From Oscillospiraceae bacterium (GTDB lineage: Bacteria > Bacillota > Clostridia > Oscillospirales > Oscillospiraceae): DNA of 48,628 nucleotides. The translations under genes were made by a program, and so were the position numbers. The notes below the pieces were generated by a model, which ran no database searches, was not told the DNA's origin, and saw only the letters and a list, made by a program, of their open reading frames with translations. Numbering within the stretch: position 1 is the stretch's first letter; each line of letters opens with the position of its first letter. This document shows positions 32,124 to 41,171 of the stretch, one piece after another. Location: positions 1-48,628 of the forward strand of contig JAFQCX010000036.1 in NCBI GenBank assembly GCA_017416245.1, written 5' to 3'.

Positions 32124-33491
32124 TTAAATATGGAATATTGCTTCTCGTATAATTTCTGCAACTGTGGGGTGCGGGAATACCAGCTTTTTAAGCCTTTCGG
32201 GGGTCAGCTCGGTATCCACCATTATAGTTGCGGTCATAATGATCTCAGAGGCGTAGGAGCCTACCATATGGCAGCCCACCAACCGGTTCCGGTCGGTATC
32301 CACCACCAGCTTGATAAAGCCCTTGCCACCGTTGGTCTCAGCCAGGTAACGGCCTGCGTAGGACATAGGAAGCTTCACTTCCTTCACGTTCATACCCAGC
32401 TTTTCTGCGCCCTCTTTACTGTGGCCGACAGAAGCCACCTCGGGATCGGTGTAGATGACGGCGGGAATTACGTCGTAGCGCATTTCGTCGGGCTTGCCCA
32501 GCATATGGTTTACAGCAACCTCTGCTTCCCGATAGGCGGTATGCGCCAGCATAGACTTGCCGTTACAATCGCCCACTGCGTACACATTCTGCACGGTGGT
32601 GCACATATGACGGTCGGTGACGATGGCGGCTCTGTCCATTTGCAGGCCCAGGGTCTCCAAACCGATACCTGCGGTAGCAGGACGGCGGCCGGCGGAAAGC
32701 AGCACCTTATCACAGGCGATTTCCTTTTGCTGGCCGTTTTCCTCGTAGATGACGGAATTGGTTTTCACTTCCAGCACCTTGGAGGAGAGCTTAAAGACCA
32801 TTCCCCGCTTTTCAAAAGCGTCGGTAAGTACCTTGCAGATCTCCGGGTCGGTCGCGCCGGCGATCTTGGGCATCATTTCAATGACGGTCACCTTTACACC
32901 CACAGATGCAAAGTAGTAGGCCATTTCCAAACCGATGACACCGCCGCCGATCACCACCAGGTCCTTAGGCAGCTGGGTCAGATCCAGCACCTCGCGGTTG
33001 GTAACCACGAAGCCGGCTGCCAGGCCCTCTTTCAGACCGGGGACGGGAGGGATCACGGTTTCGGAGCCGCTGGCAATTGCCAGACGGCGTCCTGTATAAG
33101 TGGTTCCGTTTGCTTCAACGGCAAAGCCATCGTCAGCGCGACCTGCGATGACCGCATCGCCGGTGATCACGGTAACCTTGTTGGCATTCATCGTTGCGCC
33201 AACACCGGCAACCAGTGTTTTTACCACATTGTTCTTCCGCGCCACTACCTTCGCGTGGTCATAGGTGACACCTGTCGCGGTGACACCGTAGGCTTCGCTT
33301 TCTGTAGCGTGGCGATACATTTTGGAAGAGTTCAGCAGTGTCTTGGTGGGGATACAGCCCTCGTTCAAACAGGTACCGCCAAGGGCTCTTTTCTCAAACA
33401 AGGCAACCTTCATACCGCCTTGAGCAGCGCGCTCTGCGCACAAATATCCGCCGGGTCCGCCGCCAACGACCAGTAAATCGAACAGTTCCAT
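32124..33491 (-). CDS. lpdA: Dihydrolipoyl dehydrogenase (E3)
   Basis: The 455-residue flavoprotein reoxidises dihydrolipoamide. It shows the FAD-binding VVGGGPGGYLCAERAA, the redox pair GGTCLNEGCIPTK, the NAD-binding VVIGGGVIGLEMAYYF, the second FAD segment VYAVGDCNG and the C-terminal FPHPTVAEIIREA with the active His. The ATG at 33491 is used because AAGGAG stands five bases before it; a GTG two codons earlier overlaps that site. The gene lies between E2 and E1, an order seen in Firmicutes operons, and it has no lipoyl domain of its own. Confidence 0.96.
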   Translation of the reverse strand: MELFDLLVVGGGPGGYLCAERAAQGGMKVALFEKRALGGTCLNEGCIPTKTLLNSSKMYRHATESEAYGVTATGVTYDHAKVVARKNNVVKTLVAGVGATMNANKVTVITGDAVIAGRADDGFAVEANGTTYTGRRLAIASGSETVIPPVPGLKEGLAAGFVVTNREVLDLTQLPKDLVVIGGGVIGLEMAYYFASVGVKVTVIEMMPKIAGATDPEICKVLTDAFEKRGMVFKLSSKVLEVKTNSVIYEENGQQKEIACDKVLLSAGRRPATAGIGLETLGLQMDRAAIVTDRHMCTTVQNVYAVGDCNGKSMLAHTAYREAEVAVNHMLGKPDEMRYDVIPAVIYTDPEVASVGHSKEGAEKLGMNVKEVKLPMSYAGRYLAETNGGKGFIKLVVDTDRNRLVGCHMVGSYASEIIMTATIMVDTELTPERLKKLVFPHPTVAEIIREAIFHI

Positions 33492-33500
33492 ACACACTCC

Positions 33501-35381
33501 TTACTTGCTCAGCAGAACAGTGAAGTTCTCCAGATTGTTGCCCAGTTCCTTCTGGAACTTAGCAGCGGGAGTGCCGTCCACAGCCCGGTGGTCATAGGTC
33601 AGGCTCAGGCCCATTGCGGGATAAATCTCGATAGAGCCGTCTGCGCCCTTGCGGACACGGTCGATGGTGCCGCAGACACCCAGAATGCCGGTCTGAGGAG
33701 GATTGATAACGGGAGTAAAGGACTCAACACCCATATTGCCCAGGTTGGACACGGTGAAGGAGCCGCCGGACAGCTTGTCGGGGCTGATAGCGCCGTCACG
33801 GCACTCAGCAGCCAATGCCTTAACAGCCTTGGAGATTTCCAGCAAGCTCATCTCGTCTGCGTGGAAGATGGTAGGTACCATCAGGCCGCGGGGTGTATCC
33901 ACAGCAACGCCCAGGTTTACGTGGTTGAACAGACGGATGGAGTTATCATCCAGCATATTGGCGTTCAGGTCGGGGTGGTTCAGCAGGGTGCGGGAAACAG
34001 CGTACAGAATGATGTCGCCCAGGGTAATGCCTGCGTATTCGCCACCGGCAGCCTTCAAAGCCTTGCGGTAGTTCAGAATATTGGTTGCATCGAAGGAGGT
34101 GTTGTGGGTCAGCTGCGCCATAGTGTGCAGAGAAGTTGTCATGGACTTGCTGATCGCGCGGCGGATACCGCTGAACTTCACATCCTTGTACTCGGCATCG
34201 CTTGCAGCTGCGGGAGCAGGAGCGGCAGCAACAGGTGCGGCAGCAGGTGCTTCGGCAACAGCTGCGGGAGCAGCGGCCACTGCGGGAGGATTGGCCATCA
34301 GCTCGCGCACGTCACGCTCGATGATACGGCCGTTGGGGCCGGTGCCGGTTGCCAGAGTTGCATCAACACCGGCAGTAGCTGCCAGCTTTCTGGCTCTGGG
34401 AGATACGGCAGCGCCTGCATTGCCGGCAGGTGCTGCAGCGGCAGCGCCCTTGACACCGATCTTACATACAGCTTCCAGGCAGGGAACTTCGTCACCCTCG
34501 TTGAAGAGGATCTCCAGCAGCTCGCCTTCTGCAGTGGACTCACACTCGAAGGAAGCCTTGTCGGTTTCGTAAGTAAACAGAACGTCGCCGATCTTGATCT
34601 GATCGCCAACCTTCTTCAGCCATTCGCCGATCAGGCAGGACTCAACAGTGATACCGGCCTTGGGCATAATGACAGTTTCTACACCAGCGGCTGCGGGTGC
34701 AGCAGCTACGGCAGCAGGAGCAGCCTCGGCAGGAGCCTCAGCGGCTGCGGGAGTGCCGCCGATGCCCTTCAGGCAATCGGTGGGCTCGCCGTGAGGACCA
34801 ACGGCGCAGACGTTTTCCAGGCAGGGAACTTCGTCGCCGGCCTCGTAGAAGATAGCCAGCAGCTCACCTTCTTCGGTGGACTCACACTCGAAGGATGCCT
34901 TATCAGTTTCGTAAGTAAACAGAATGTCGCCGACCTTGACCTGATCGCCAACGTTCTTCAGCCACTCGCCGATGATGCAGCTCTCGACGGTGATACCGGC
35001 CTTGGGTATCAGAACGCCACGAGCCTTGGTGGCGCAAGCAGCAGGCGCGGCAGCAGGAGCAGCAGCGGCTGCGGGTGCGGCTGCGGGAGCCTCAGCAGGA
35101 GCGTCAGCAGCGGAGCCGCCACGCAGAGCAGAGGTGTCTTCGCCGGGGTTGCCGACAGCGCAGACGTTTGTCAGACAGGGCACTTCGTCGCCTGCTTCAT
35201 AGAAGATGTCGAGAAGGGTACCTGCTGCGGTGGATTCGCATTCAAAGCTTGCCTTGTCGGTTTCGTAGGTAAACAGAACATCGCCAACGTTTACGGTGTC
35301 GCCAACATTCTTCAACCATTCTCCGATGATACAGCTTTCCACGGTGATGCCCGCCTTGGGCATAATAACAGCATTTGCCAA
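33501..35381 (-). CDS. 2-oxoacid dehydrogenase E2 with three lipoyl domains
   Basis: The 626-residue protein has three N-terminal lipoyl domains joined by Ala/Pro-rich linkers, a subunit-binding domain (about 325-362) and a C-terminal acyltransferase domain ending in YDHRAVDG. Lipoylated lysines are K43, K161 and K275, each in ETDKASFE. Each lipoyl domain carries four Cys at the same places (for the first: C17, C48, C69 and C74), which is unusual. The three domain coding segments are highly alike in DNA, so they arose by recent duplication or are kept alike. A TTG start at 35381 follows GGAGG by seven bases. Its promoter overlaps a likely DeoR-type operator. It is the first gene of the E2-E3-E1-hydrolase operon. 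Confidence 0.93.
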   Translation of the reverse strand: MANAVIMPKAGITVESCIIGEWLKNVGDTVNVGDVLFTYETDKASFECESTAAGTLLDIFYEAGDEVPCLTNVCAVGNPGEDTSALRGGSAADAPAEAPAAAPAAAAAPAAAPAACATKARGVLIPKAGITVESCIIGEWLKNVGDQVKVGDILFTYETDKASFECESTEEGELLAIFYEAGDEVPCLENVCAVGPHGEPTDCLKGIGGTPAAAEAPAEAAPAAVAAAPAAAGVETVIMPKAGITVESCLIGEWLKKVGDQIKIGDVLFTYETDKASFECESTAEGELLEILFNEGDEVPCLEAVCKIGVKGAAAAAPAGNAGAAVSPRARKLAATAGVDATLATGTGPNGRIIERDVRELMANPPAVAAAPAAVAEAPAAAPVAAAPAPAAASDAEYKDVKFSGIRRAISKSMTTSLHTMAQLTHNTSFDATNILNYRKALKAAGGEYAGITLGDIILYAVSRTLLNHPDLNANMLDDNSIRLFNHVNLGVAVDTPRGLMVPTIFHADEMSLLEISKAVKALAAECRDGAISPDKLSGGSFTVSNLGNMGVESFTPVINPPQTGILGVCGTIDRVRKGADGSIEIYPAMGLSLTYDHRAVDGTPAAKFQKELGNNLENFTVLLSK

Positions 35382-35431
35382 AGGGATTCCTCCTTTATTT
35401 TCCGGGGTTGCTTTTTGTCACAACTTCCCAT

Positions 35432-35455
35432 TGTTATAGCCTGTTAATTATAACA
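35432..35455. promoter_or_regulatory. Operator at the E2-E3-E1 promoter
   Basis: TGTTATA and TATAACA form a 7-bp inverted repeat separated by 10 bases, with another TGTTAAT inside. It covers the -10 box and the start site, as expected of a repressor site, and its half-sites match those near the DeoR and lplA genes. Confidence 0.7.
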
Positions 35456-35476
35456 CCAAATACCACCTTTCGTCAA
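35447..35476 (-). promoter_or_regulatory. Promoter of the 2-oxoacid dehydrogenase operon
   Basis: On the minus strand TTGACG (35476-35471), an 18-base spacer and TATAAT (35452-35447) with extended -10 TG. Confidence 0.8.
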
Positions 35477-35499
35477 TAGGTATATTTGTCAGAATAGCA

Positions 35500-35542
35500 A
35501 AAATGCCGGACCCGGAGATTCTCAGCGGGTTCGGCATTTCTA
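35500..35542 (-). terminator. Terminator of the DeoR-type gene
   Basis: AAATGCCGAACCCG pairs with GGGTCCGGCATTT around a 12-base loop and ends in TTTTTGC on the minus strand, just after the regulator stop and before the dehydrogenase promoter. Confidence 0.75.
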
Positions 35543-35544
35543 CT

Positions 35545-36294
35545 TTATAGAATTTTCAGGCCTGCCTCGTCGGCAGCATTGCGGAAAGCCTCAGGCATAG
35601 GTCCGTCGGAAATCAGGTAGTCCACGTCAGACATCTTGGCAAAGGTATAAGGCATCAGGCACTTCAGCTTATCCTGGGTGCACATCACCACGCTGGTGCG
35701 CGCCTTTTGGATCACCATGCGCTTTACCAGCATATCCCCCTCTGTGCCGCAGGTAAAGCCTGCATCCACAGAGCAGCCGGACACGCCGATGAATGCCAGA
35801 TCAATATTGATCTTATCCAGCATTTCCAAGGTGTTCTGACCGTAAAGGGCAAGATTCTTCCGATTGATCATGCCACAGCACAATGTTACAACAGGATTAT
35901 GCAGCCTGCAAAGCTCCAGGGCAATGCTGGGGCCTGTGGTTATAATATTCAAATTCATATCCGGCAGGCTTCTTGCCAGCATCAGATTGGTGGTGCTGGC
36001 ATCCAGGAATACAGAGCTGTGGGGCTGCAGCAGCGCCATAGCCTTTTGGGCAATGGTATACTTGCCTGCGTTGTTCTCCCCAATCCGCACATTGAACTCA
36101 GGATCGCCTGTATGGCGCACGGACTTTGCGCCACCACGGAACTTTACCACGTAGCCCTCTTCCGTCAGTGCGTCCAGGTCCCTGTGGATGGTCATAAGCG
36201 ACACCTCGGGAAACAGCATTTGCAGCTGCTTGATCGTCACCACGTTCTGTTTTTCAATATAATCCTTCATTTTGGCAAGGCGGATCTGATTCAT
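35545..36294 (-). CDS. DeoR/GlpR-family regulator
   Basis: The 249-residue protein has a DeoR-type winged helix-turn-helix (residues about 5-58, VTIKQLQMLFPEVSLMTIHRDLDALTEEGYVVKFRGGA) and a sugar-phosphate isomerase-like sensor domain with FLDASTTNLMLARSL and GVSGCSVDAGFTCGTEGD. DeoR proteins are mostly repressors released by phosphorylated sugars. Its own upstream region has four TGTTATA-type half-sites, and the same half-sites lie at the dehydrogenase promoter, so it probably represses itself, the dehydrogenase operon and lplA. That makes a link between lipoate scavenging and oxoacid oxidation. Confidence 0.92.
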   Translation of the reverse strand: MNQIRLAKMKDYIEKQNVVTIKQLQMLFPEVSLMTIHRDLDALTEEGYVVKFRGGAKSVRHTGDPEFNVRIGENNAGKYTIAQKAMALLQPHSSVFLDASTTNLMLARSLPDMNLNIITTGPSIALELCRLHNPVVTLCCGMINRKNLALYGQNTLEMLDKINIDLAFIGVSGCSVDAGFTCGTEGDMLVKRMVIQKARTSVVMCTQDKLKCLMPYTFAKMSDVDYLISDGPMPEAFRNAADEAGLKIL

Positions 36295-36308
36295 CGTGAC
36301 ACCTCAAA

Positions 36309-36343
36309 TGTTATAATGTTATTTTCTTATAACAAATATAACA
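36309..36343. promoter_or_regulatory. Clustered operator between the DeoR-type gene and lplA
   Basis: Four half-sites are arranged as TGTTATA, TGTTATT, then the inverse TATAACA twice, each pair nine bases apart. The whole 35 bases are nearly palindromic. They lie 15 bases from the DeoR start and just upstream of the lplA promoter. Confidence 0.75.
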
Positions 36344-36385
36344 TCATCACACAAATTTTGTCAAGTACATTTCACAAAAATATCA

Positions 36386-36414
36386 TTGACGGACGGAGCG
36401 GTCTATTTTATAAT
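36386..36414 (+). promoter_or_regulatory. lplA promoter
   Basis: TTGACG (36386-36391), a 17-base spacer and TATAAT (36409-36414), 30 bases before the lplA ATG. Confidence 0.85.
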
Positions 36415-36444
36415 AGCCCCATACCCATTTAGAAAGGGAAATCT

Positions 36445-37431
36445 ATGATTACACAACTGCGTATTTACAAAAGCCAAAGCTTTGACCCGCACATCAATTT
36501 GGCGATAGAAAAGCATTTAATGGACATTACCCCCGTAGGCTGCTGCACACTGTACCTTTGGCAAAACCAAAACACCGTGGTGATCGGCAAGAACCAAAAT
36601 GCCTGGCTGGAGTGCCGCACCTCCCTCTTGGAAGAAGAAGGCGGCAAGCTTGCCCGCCGCCTCTCCGGCGGAGGCGCAGTATTTCACGACTTGGGGAATC
36701 TGAATTTCACCTTTATTATGCCCAAAGAGGATTACGATCTGGATAAGCAGGTTTCTGTGATCCAGCAGGCCTGCGCATTGGCCGGTATCAAAGCCGAAAA
36801 ATCCGGGCGGAACGATCTGCTGGCTGACGGGCGAAAATTCTCCGGCAACGCCTTTTACCAAAACAGCACTCACGCCTATCATCACGGCACCTTAATGCTG
36901 GATGTGGACAAAGAGAAGCTGGGCAGGTATTTAAGCCCGCCAAAGGCCAAGCTGGAGGCCAAGGGTGTGGCATCTGTCCGCAGCCGTGTGGTGAATTTAA
37001 AGGAGCTGTCCCCTGCCCTTACTGTGGACAAAATGAAGCAGTATATGGTTGAGGCTTTTTGTCAAGTCTACGGCATAGAAGCTGTTGCGCTGACGTTGCA
37101 GGAAGAGGATATGGCGATCGTACAAGCCCTCAGCGCTGCCTACAGTTCCTGGGATTATCTCTATGGTGCGCCCCTTCCCTTCTCCTTCCAATGCCAGGCC
37201 CATTTCCCCTGGGGGCATATCCAGCTGCAACTGGATGCAAAGCAGGGGCACATTACCGGTGCAAAAGTTTACTCCGACGCTATGGACTGGACACTTCCCG
37301 GCGTTTTAGAAGCCGCGTTAACCGGCTGCCGGTTTGAAACCGCCGCTATGACAAAACGCCTGCAGGAATCCACATTGGATTTGGCTGTCTGCAGGGACCT
37401 GTGTCAAATGCTGGAAGAACAAATGCTATAA
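36445..37431 (+). CDS. lplA: Lipoate--protein ligase
   Basis: The 328-residue enzyme uses ATP to attach free lipoate to a lysine of lipoyl domains. It has the lipoate-binding RRLSGGGAVFHDLGNLNF, the catalytic-Lys region DGRKFSGNAFY and a C-terminal accessory domain of about 85 residues as in LplA of Firmicutes. Its substrate in this cell is most likely the three lipoyl domains of the neighbouring E2. The gene is divergent from the DeoR-type regulator and shares an operator region with it. It suggests that lipoate is scavenged rather than made. The ATG is preceded by AAAGGGA. Confidence 0.96.
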   Translation: MITQLRIYKSQSFDPHINLAIEKHLMDITPVGCCTLYLWQNQNTVVIGKNQNAWLECRTSLLEEEGGKLARRLSGGGAVFHDLGNLNFTFIMPKEDYDLDKQVSVIQQACALAGIKAEKSGRNDLLADGRKFSGNAFYQNSTHAYHHGTLMLDVDKEKLGRYLSPPKAKLEAKGVASVRSRVVNLKELSPALTVDKMKQYMVEAFCQVYGIEAVALTLQEEDMAIVQALSAAYSSWDYLYGAPLPFSFQCQAHFPWGHIQLQLDAKQGHITGAKVYSDAMDWTLPGVLEAALTGCRFETAAMTKRLQESTLDLAVCRDLCQMLEEQML

Positions 37432-37433
37432 AA

Positions 37434-37467
37434 TTGAGGCACACTCTTTACGGAGTGTGCCTCATTT
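37434..37467. terminator. Bidirectional terminator
   Basis: TGAGGCACACTC and GAGTGTGCCTCA pair perfectly around a short loop, with A and T runs at the sides, between the converging lplA and LCP genes. Confidence 0.85.
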
Positions 37468-37472
37468 CTTTA

Positions 37473-38489
37473 TTATTTTGTGAGCATTTCCCGCAGGAAC
37501 TGGCGATTGGCCTCCAGATCCGGCACCAGAACGCTCATACCCCGAATGGAAGCATATTTGTAGGTATCATCCAGGGGAATCCGCTGGGTGGTCATCTTCA
37601 AGCTGCCCAGCATGGGCGCGATCTCCACAAAGCAATCCATAATTTCACGGTTGCTCATATCCGTGGTGATCTTAGGAAGGATGCTTTCCAGCATATTATT
37701 CAGCTGGGTCAGGCTTAAGCCCTTGCATTTTTCAAGCACTGCGCTCAAAACGGCTCTCTGCCGTTGTGTGCGGGAGAAGTCACCGCTGCCAACAGAACGG
37801 TTACGGGCGTGGGCCAATGCGGTTTTGCCATCCAGATGATTCATCCCGGCTGTTACATTATAGCCCTGGTTAGCTAAGTGATTGGCTTCGGAATTGGACA
37901 GCTTAATGTCCACGCCGCCCACCAGATCGATGACCTCTGTAAACCCATCAAAATCCACTTCAATGTTTCCGTCAACGAAAACACCGAAGTTTTCCTTCAG
38001 GCAGGTATTGAGCAGCTTCATACCGCCGAATGCATAGCAGGCATTCATACGGTTATCCTGATAGCCGGAAATCTGCACGTACATATCCCGCATAAAGGAG
38101 GTCATAGTCAGCTCCTTTGTTTTCTTGTTGATGGTGCAAAGGATCATAGAGTCGGAACGGGTCCGTCCCTCTCCGGGGCGGCGATCCTGTCCGATCAGCA
38201 TAATGTTGACAATATGGTCTCCGTGCTTAACCGCCTCTGTGCCTTCCGTCCACTCCACATCGGTGGGGTCAATGGTTTCTCCGGTAAAGGTAGGGTCCAC
38301 CGTTTCCGTTTGGTTGTTCATAAACTCTTCGTATTCCGACGAGGACATAGTGCTGTCATCGGGGTTTTTATTGATGAGATTCAGCAGATTTTCCATATAT
38401 GCCGTGCCGACGATCAGCGCGATCAGAATCAGCGCCAGCACAACGCTGAGGACGATCAGCAGAATTCTCTTTACTTTTGCATTATTCAC
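37473..38489 (-). CDS. LytR-CpsA-Psr (LCP) family cell-wall ligase
   Basis: The 338-residue protein has a short cytoplasmic start, one membrane helix (about residues 8-31) and an outside LCP domain. The domain shows GQDRRPGEGRTRSDSMILCTI, SFMRDMYVQI and HARNRSVGSGDFSRTQRQRAVL, the conserved Arg and Asp residues that bind the polyprenyl-pyrophosphate. LCP enzymes attach teichoic acid or capsule polymers to peptidoglycan. The start is GTG at 38489, seven bases after AGGAGG. It begins 18 bases after the HtrA-like protease gene and is cotranscribed with it. Confidence 0.94.
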   Translation of the reverse strand: MNNAKVKRILLIVLSVVLALILIALIVGTAYMENLLNLINKNPDDSTMSSSEYEEFMNNQTETVDPTFTGETIDPTDVEWTEGTEAVKHGDHIVNIMLIGQDRRPGEGRTRSDSMILCTINKKTKELTMTSFMRDMYVQISGYQDNRMNACYAFGGMKLLNTCLKENFGVFVDGNIEVDFDGFTEVIDLVGGVDIKLSNSEANHLANQGYNVTAGMNHLDGKTALAHARNRSVGSGDFSRTQRQRAVLSAVLEKCKGLSLTQLNNMLESILPKITTDMSNREIMDCFVEIAPMLGSLKMTTQRIPLDDTYKYASIRGMSVLVPDLEANRQFLREMLTK

Positions 38490-38507
38490 AGTTGTGCCTC
38501 CTGTCTA

Positions 38508-39887
38508 TCAGAAGAACGGTGTAAAGAAGTCAAACCAGTCTTCAAAGCCATTCCAGCCGTCATAGTTGCCACCATTGCTATCTTCGTTCTGTGTGGGCTC
38601 CTGCTCCTGGGTGGGTGTATCCTCTGTTTGCGCAGGCTTTTCATCCAGCGTAACGTCCAAATAGACCTGCTTTCCGCCCCGGTAAACCGTCACGGAAACC
38701 GTGTCGCCTGCCTTGAACCGACGCAGAACTCTTGTGAGGGTGGTAACAGAATCCACGTCGTAACCACCCAGATTTACAATGATATCCCCGGTCTTTATGC
38801 CGCCGGCCTTGGCGCAATAGCCATCGATTGCTTCCTCTATGTATGCGCCTGCGGGCAAGCCATAGGACTGAGCAGAGGCATCCACGTCCCGTACATAAAC
38901 GCCCAAATACGCGCCGGTCACATAACCATAGGTCTTTAAATCTGTTAGAATACCGACTACGTCATCCATGGGAATGGCAAAGCCCAAGCCCTCAATGGTG
39001 GCGCCGGAATTGGTGTTGCCGGAATATTTGGCGGTGGTGATGCCAATGACCTCACCGTTCATATTGAACAGAGGGCCGCCGGAGTTGCCGGCATTGATAG
39101 CAGCGTCTGTTTGCAGCATATTGATGACCGTGCCGTCTGTATTGACAATGCGGTCCTTTGCGCTGACATAGCCCACTGTCAGTGTGGCAGTCAGCTCTCC
39201 CAAGGGAGTGCCGATGGCTGCTACCTGATCGCCTACCAACAGCTTATCGCTGCTGCCCAGGGTGACATAGGGCATATTTTCCCCTTCCACCTTCAAAAGA
39301 GCTACATCGTTGGAGGAGTCTGCGCCCACGACCTTGGCCTTCATAGTCTCGCCACCGTGGGGAATCACTTCCACCTGCGTAGCCTTTTCGATCACGTGGT
39401 AATTGGTTACCACGTAGCCGTCTGCGGAGATCACAAAGCCGGAGCCTACGCCTTCCCCGTAGCTGCCGTTGCTCTGCACGTAGGATTTTACCGCTACAAC
39501 AGCATTGACGTTTTTAGCATATACCTGGCCGGGGGTCATAGGGCCCTGGCTGGGCAGCTGCTGACTAGGCGCAGATTGAGCTTGATTCTCTTTATAAAGC
39601 TGCTCCAGGGCGGCAAATTTCTCGCTCATCGCCTGTTCCATTTTAGTCATCTGATTCTGCCAGATGCAGGACACGCCTACGGCGGTTGCCGCGCAGCACA
39701 GCACGATCACCAGCGCCACCAGCAGGGGTCTTTTCCGCCTGGGCTTTGGCGCTGCAGGCTGCTCAGTTTCTTCCTGATCGGCAGAGATATAATAAGTTTC
39801 ATATGGAGAATCCGCAAAGGGGGACTTTTTCGTAAGCTTGGGAGTGTTCTCCTGCTCGGGTGTGTATTCGTTTTCGTATGTATCCAT
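38508..39887 (-). CDS. HtrA/DegP-like membrane serine protease with PDZ domain
   Basis: The 459-residue protein has a cytoplasmic N-terminus of about 53 residues, one membrane helix (about 54-76), a short coiled stretch, a trypsin-like domain and a PDZ domain (about 330-420), then an acidic Gln/Glu/Asn-rich tail ending in aromatic residues (GWNGFEDWFDFFTPFF). The catalytic triad is H164 (TNYHVIE), D194 (SSNDVALL) and S269 (NAGNSGGPL). Such proteases remove damaged proteins at the cell surface. It has its own promoter and is followed by the LCP gene. Confidence 0.95.
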   Translation of the reverse strand: MDTYENEYTPEQENTPKLTKKSPFADSPYETYYISADQEETEQPAAPKPRRKRPLLVALVIVLCCAATAVGVSCIWQNQMTKMEQAMSEKFAALEQLYKENQAQSAPSQQLPSQGPMTPGQVYAKNVNAVVAVKSYVQSNGSYGEGVGSGFVISADGYVVTNYHVIEKATQVEVIPHGGETMKAKVVGADSSNDVALLKVEGENMPYVTLGSSDKLLVGDQVAAIGTPLGELTATLTVGYVSAKDRIVNTDGTVINMLQTDAAINAGNSGGPLFNMNGEVIGITTAKYSGNTNSGATIEGLGFAIPMDDVVGILTDLKTYGYVTGAYLGVYVRDVDASAQSYGLPAGAYIEEAIDGYCAKAGGIKTGDIIVNLGGYDVDSVTTLTRVLRRFKAGDTVSVTVYRGGKQVYLDVTLDEKPAQTEDTPTQEQEPTQNEDSNGGNYDGWNGFEDWFDFFTPFF

Positions 39888-39995
39888 AAAATGCTCCTAT
39901 ATAGGCTGTTTCGGTTCGTGTCCGTTCAGCCTGTATTATTGTATTCCTGAAATATGAAATAATTTTGTCTAAAAAACTCGTTATTTCGCATACAT

Positions 39996-40023
39996 ATCAT
40001 ATCACAATCCTATTTTTCGTCAA
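39996..40023 (-). promoter_or_regulatory. Promoter of the HtrA-LCP operon
   Basis: On the minus strand TTGACG (40023-40018), a 16-base spacer and TATGAT (40001-39996) with extended -10 TG. The leader is about 100 bases. Confidence 0.7.
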
Positions 40024-40036
40024 GAGGAAATATTGA

Positions 40037-40063
40037 AAAAGGCAACCCTGCAGGGTTGCCTTT
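40037..40063 (-). terminator. Terminator of the MBOAT/DHHW operon
   Basis: AAAGGCAACCCTGC and GCAGGGTTGCCTTTT make a perfect palindromic stem just after the DHHW gene stop, followed by TCAATATTT on the minus strand. Confidence 0.75.
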
Positions 40064-40066
40064 TGA

Positions 40067-41161
40067 TTATTTCAGGGTCGCGCTGTTGTTCAGAATCAAA
40101 GTGCTGTACGCGAACAGCACGTCCTGCCCGCGGAAGGTCAAATACTCTCCCAGTAGGTTCGGGCTGATATAGCGGGTGTCCACCAGCGTTACGGTTTTGT
40201 AATCCTGCACCAGCAATGGCGCTAAGGCGCTGGCAAAGGAGTCCCGGAAGATGATCAGTTCCTTCTGTGTGGCGGCTTTTGGGTTCTCAATGGTGAGCAA
40301 TGCCTGTGAGCCGGAAAGGTACACCTCATAGGGGTCGGTGCCTGGCAGCTTCTTTTGATCGTAGATGCTGCCGTACTCCCCTGTTTCGTGGTTGTACACA
40401 CGGCAAGCAGCAAGGATATCATTTTCCATCAAGTAAAGTTCATCCGGCTCCATAGGAAGCGCCGCCTGTCCGTAGTACACGCCGTAAAACTTCTGAGTCG
40501 CCAAGGTCGGGGTAAACGCTCCCGCGGTAACGCCCATTGCATCTGCAATGCGCTGCGCCACCTTCATTAGTTTCTCCTGCCGCCAATGGGTATCGGTACG
40601 ATAGTAGTCGGAAATGGTCAAATCGCCGGTAATATCCACCATCTGCGCCCAAGGGGTCGCAGCTTTTACGGCTGCAAACAGTTTTTCATAATCCATTGAC
40701 GGATAGCCGTTCTCCTGGGCTAAATAATAGCCCTTGTCCGGAATGACGGTCATATAGATGTTACTGCCCGACTCTTTGAGATATTGCTCGTAGATGAACT
40801 GAAACCGCTTCATTGCGTGGGAAACGGAAACAGAATTCAGCGGGTATTCCAGTTTTCCCGCGTAGCCCTTTTCTACATAAATGCCGTTGTTATCCGACTG
40901 CTGCAGAACGTTATAAGAAAACAGGGACTTTAAGGTACGGAAGGAATCCCGCAGGGGGAACTGGTCTAAACTGTAGCTTTCAAACTTCTTCATAAAGCTG
41001 CCGTCCAACAGAGAATTCTCTGTAATTGGGGGCATTTTCTGCAAGGGACGCCGCTCCCACAGGGAAACATCCTTACTGGGCGCAAACCAGGCAAAGGCCG
41101 TCAGCGCCACCCAAATGGATATCAATGCGAGGATGCCTATATTGCGAATTCTTTTATGCAT
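40067..41161 (-). CDS. DHHW/AlgJ-like O-acetylation protein
   Basis: The 364-residue protein has an N-terminal membrane anchor (about 7-26) and an outside SGNH-like domain. DYYRTDTHWRQE contains the DxHW signature of the DHHW/AlgJ-AlgX group, and FRDSFASALAPLL holds the likely catalytic Ser. These proteins move acetyl groups from an MBOAT membrane partner onto a surface polymer. The MBOAT gene stands 10 bases upstream. The ATG at 41161 is chosen because AAGGAGG precedes it by five bases; the frame opens further upstream into the MBOAT gene but without a site. Confidence 0.9.
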   Translation of the reverse strand: MHKRIRNIGILALISIWVALTAFAWFAPSKDVSLWERRPLQKMPPITENSLLDGSFMKKFESYSLDQFPLRDSFRTLKSLFSYNVLQQSDNNGIYVEKGYAGKLEYPLNSVSVSHAMKRFQFIYEQYLKESGSNIYMTVIPDKGYYLAQENGYPSMDYEKLFAAVKAATPWAQMVDITGDLTISDYYRTDTHWRQEKLMKVAQRIADAMGVTAGAFTPTLATQKFYGVYYGQAALPMEPDELYLMENDILAACRVYNHETGEYGSIYDQKKLPGTDPYEVYLSGSQALLTIENPKAATQKELIIFRDSFASALAPLLVQDYKTVTLVDTRYISPNLLGEYLTFRGQDVLFAYSTLILNNSATLK

Positions 41162-41171
41162 ATCATCCTCC

